NCBI GenBank assembly: GCA_947290775.1
Contig: CAMYPM010000008.1
Location: forward strand, 6,930 to 70,929
Direction: 5' to 3'
Source of the DNA: an uncultured Bacteroidales bacterium
GTDB lineage: Bacteria; Bacteroidota; Bacteroidia; Bacteroidales; Porphyromonadaceae
DNA length: 64,000 bases
Made by a program: the position numbers and the translations under genes. Numbering within the stretch: position 1 is the stretch's first letter; every line of letters begins with the position of its first letter. This document shows positions 62,326-64,000 of the stretch, piece by piece. The notes beneath the pieces are model-generated. The model did no database searches, was not told the origin of the DNA, and was given only the letters and a program-made list of their open reading frames with translations.

Positions 62326-62691
62326 TATTATCTTTATTTAGTTTCTCTCTTGATTAATGCAAAAAGAGTACCAACCTTATTTTTCGGACAAAGAGTCCCT
62401 ATATTTGGTCTATTTCATTTTGGTATAAAACACTAACTTCATAGTAATCTGTCGCATATGGGCATTGTTATGTAAATGATGACTGACACCAAATACACAG
62501 ACAATGGAGATTGTACCCTACAATCGTACGGTTTTTATGTGCTAAAATAGGTACTTTTGCATTATGTGGGATGGCGTCCATAAGCAAAGCGTATTTTCAA
62601 CGAGTAGGGCTATAAGGATACAACTCAAACAGACATTCGGAAAGAAAAGAAACTTAGGCGAAGCTGCTTACAACTGCATAGGACATAATAT
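62326..62691. other. Divergent gap between grpE and the GIY-YIG gene
   Basis: 366 bases. On the plus strand the last part holds a -7 box (62552) and a 47-codon frame (62564). On the grpE side the sequence is AT-rich; TACTCTTTTTG near 62380 (minus strand) is two bases too long to fit the -7 consensus. No CIRCE-like 9-bp inverted repeat, tRNA or other RNA is seen. Confidence 0.5.
62552..62559 (+). promoter_or_regulatory. -7 box upstream of the GIY-YIG gene
   Basis: TACTTTTG matches TAnnTTTG, 132 bases before the GIY-YIG ATG and 4 bases before the small frame at 62564. Confidence 0.45.
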
Positions 62692-62707
62692 ATGGGGAAA
62701 ACAGTAA
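62564..62707 (+). CDS. Possible 47-residue leader peptide
   Basis: A frame of 47 codons opens with ATG four bases after a -7 box and ends with TAA at 62705, overlapping the GIY-YIG ATG (62692) by 16 bases in another frame. The product is basic in its middle (IRIQLKQTFGKKRN). Nothing in it is recognised. The position suggests a leaderless, translationally coupled small gene, but the frame may equally be chance. Confidence 0.25.
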   Translation: MWDGVHKQSVFSTSRAIRIQLKQTFGKKRNLGEAAYNCIGHNIWGKQ

Positions 62708-63516
62708 CAACATACTTGGTTGATGGCGATCCAAAGGGTACCCGATACGCCTTCATCAGCAATAAGATTTGCCAAATGTTTGTGGTGCCGCGCTCCAATC
62801 TCTCCTATTTGAATGAGCAGGAGAGATTGCAGAAACCGGCCTTCTACATACTGCTTGGCGAGAATAGTGCTACAAAGCCAAAAGCATATATCGGTCAAAC
62901 CGAAAGCTTCAGAGAGCGTGTAAAGGATCACGAAACTAAAAAGTCGTTTTGGCAAAAGGCACTCGTCTTTGTGTCAAAAGATGAGGATATGACAAAAGCG
63001 GATGTGCAGTATTTGGAGTACAAAGCCATCAACAGAGCAAAAGAGGCAAACAAATACATATTGGACGACAATAAACAGACGCCCAAAGTACCTAATCTGC
63101 CCGAGCATCAAAAAGATACAGGGGATGAATTCTTTGAGGATGTGGTATTCTTGACCTCATTCATTGGGTGCAATATCTTTGAAGTTCCGCAAGTTACGGA
63201 GAAACATCTTTTCTATATGAAAGGGAAAGAGTACAACGCAAAAGGCTTCTACGGAGCGGACGGATTCACCATTCTGAAGGGAAGTATTATAGCGAAACAA
63301 GCTGCAGCTTCCTTAAAATGGAAAGAACGAGAAAGGCTGATTGAGGACTATACCACTACTGAACAGGGCGTATTGGTACTTACGTCGGACAAAACATTCT
63401 CAAGTCCCAGTGCAGCAGCGGGTTTCTGTGGCGGATTTAGCGCTAACGGCTGGATGGCTTGGAAAGATAAGGAGGGAAATACGCTGGACGTTGTGTACCG
63501 CAAGCAGTTAGAGTAA
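62692..63516 (+). CDS. GIY-YIG nuclease-domain protein with DUF4357
   Basis: 274 residues. An N-terminal stretch (TYLVDGDPKGTRYAF) is followed by a GIY-YIG-like domain at about 48-135. FYILLGENSATKPKAYIGQT stands for the GIY...YIG pair (here FYI and YIG), with RERVKDHETKKSFW carrying Arg and His. The conserved metal Glu may be in VQYLEYKAI. The C-terminal DUF4357 (about 220-270) has FSSPSAAAGFCGGFSANGWM. Such proteins are scattered among bacteria, sometimes in mobile or defence-rich regions. Activity is unproven; a DNA-binding or nuclease role is inferred. It has no operon partner here. Confidence 0.85.
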   Translation: MGKTVTTYLVDGDPKGTRYAFISNKICQMFVVPRSNLSYLNEQERLQKPAFYILLGENSATKPKAYIGQTESFRERVKDHETKKSFWQKALVFVSKDEDMTKADVQYLEYKAINRAKEANKYILDDNKQTPKVPNLPEHQKDTGDEFFEDVVFLTSFIGCNIFEVPQVTEKHLFYMKGKEYNAKGFYGADGFTILKGSIIAKQAAASLKWKERERLIEDYTTTEQGVLVLTSDKTFSSPSAAAGFCGGFSANGWMAWKDKEGNTLDVVYRKQLE

Positions 63517-64000
63517 TACTCCTTCTGTATTTCACACTCCCCCATTCCTTAGAATTCCAGTTCCACCACATTGCTCTATTACTAAGAAGTATAGGCTATT
63601 ACGGCTATATACGTCAACTCAATGTGTGTAATATAAGTTTTACATGCGCAGTAAATCTTATTCATGCACTGCAATAGAATTATGCTTAGGCAGCATAATG
63701 CAAAGAATCACCTTAATACATTTATCTTATAGACAAATAATAATACTTACATAAAAAATATTGTTATATTTGTTCCTAATTAGAAGTAACAAACAGCACT
63801 TTTCCATTCTTATTTATGAAAGGAAACAAATTGGAATAAGCAAAAATACAGATTGTCTTTTTTCTGTTGGGAAATAGAATTTCTCTCACAACATAAGGAG
63901 AGGAACGCATGGGCTCAACAATTCCTTTAGAGCCCCCTCTCTTTTCCCGAAAGGGAATTGCATATCTCACTTGACATCAACTTTTAAAATAGTTTTTATA
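63517..64000. other. Gene-free right end
   Basis: About 484 AT-rich bases with no supported gene. Visible items: an 8-bp hairpin (ATTATGCT/AGCATAAT) at 63679-63699 without a T run; an exact -7 box TATATTTG at 63765-63772 on the plus strand, followed only by a 7-codon frame; and a 10-bp inverted repeat CAATTCCTTT/AAGGGAATTG around 63918-63960 with a C-rich loop. The promoter may serve a gene or RNA beyond the right edge. Confidence 0.5.
63765..63772 (+). promoter_or_regulatory. -7 box near the right end
   Basis: TATATTTG is an exact TAnnTTTG match in an AT-rich context. What it would drive is not visible; the transcript would run off the window. Confidence 0.3.

Noticed and set aside
63776..63970. 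64-codon minus-strand open frame near the right end
   Set aside because: No promoter, no recognisable motif, very AT-rich context; I could not support it as a gene.
1..64000. CRISPR arrays, insertion sequences, prophage or toxin-antitoxin pairs
   Set aside because: No regularly spaced direct repeats, transposase, integrase or typical toxin/antitoxin gene pair was seen on either strand.

Overview
The window reads as a stretch of core chromosome from a member of the Bacteroidota, most likely Bacteroidales and probably close to Porphyromonas. Several things point there: promoters match the Bacteroidota -7 box TAnnTTTG rather than TATAAT; one secreted protein ends in a type IX secretion (T9SS) sorting domain; lineage-restricted families DUF4293, DUF4827, DUF4835 and an OstA-like protein are present; and gene orders typical of the group occur (dnaN/exonuclease/coaBC/DUF4835/recN/rlmB, dapB/lepB/WbqC, clpP/clpX/recQ/surA/ostA). 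Genus is inference; no 16S gene is present. Base composition looks moderately AT-rich by eye.

Layout. 1-6859 (+): end of an RNA polymerase omega-like gene, a DUF4293 membrane protein, IMP dehydrogenase, miaA, alaS and aroB, tightly packed. 7085-8443 (+): an orphan dihydrolipoamide dehydrogenase. 8791-10161 (-): a secreted Cys-ladder leucine-rich-repeat protein with a T9SS tail. 10442-13821 (+): dapB, lepB, a WbqC-like gene and a nitroreductase. 13903-16324 (+): a metal-efflux P-type ATPase followed by a Fur-family regulator, with a perfect dyad at the promoter. 16321-18385 (-): mutY and pfkA. 18831-25796 (+): a DNA replication/repair and cofactor operon from dnaN to ridA. 25958-34002 (-): clpP, clpX, recQ, two envelope-biogenesis genes (surA-like, ostA-like) and a small membrane protein. 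34285-39325: a cyclophilin and a selenium module, yedF/cysteine-desulfurase-like/DUF3343/selD on the minus strand with selU divergent. 39469-40692 (-): hflX. 40906-44462 (+): ychF, an acetyltransferase, ansA and a YycJ-like hydrolase. 44574-53178 (+): a helix-hairpin-helix envelope protein, mntP, nrnA, DUF4827, glmM, rlmD and an FtsX-like permease. 53162-62325 (-): a MATE transporter, tRNA-Pro(GGG), uvrB, the NAD operon nadB-nadC-nadA, and grpE-dnaJ. 62692-63516 (+): a GIY-YIG/DUF4357 protein. The last ~480 bases hold no gene I can support.

Most of the window is housekeeping. I saw no CRISPR array, prophage, insertion sequence or defence island, and no convincing unknown multi-gene system. 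The observations most worth follow-up are regulatory or structural: a set of genes whose -7 box lies only 5-8 bases before the start codon (probable leaderless or near-leaderless mRNAs); a candidate small RNA with its own terminator between pfkA and dnaN; an operator-like dyad at the efflux ATPase/Fur promoter; the compact selenium cluster; and a 115-base two-frame overlap of the ostA-like gene with its neighbour.
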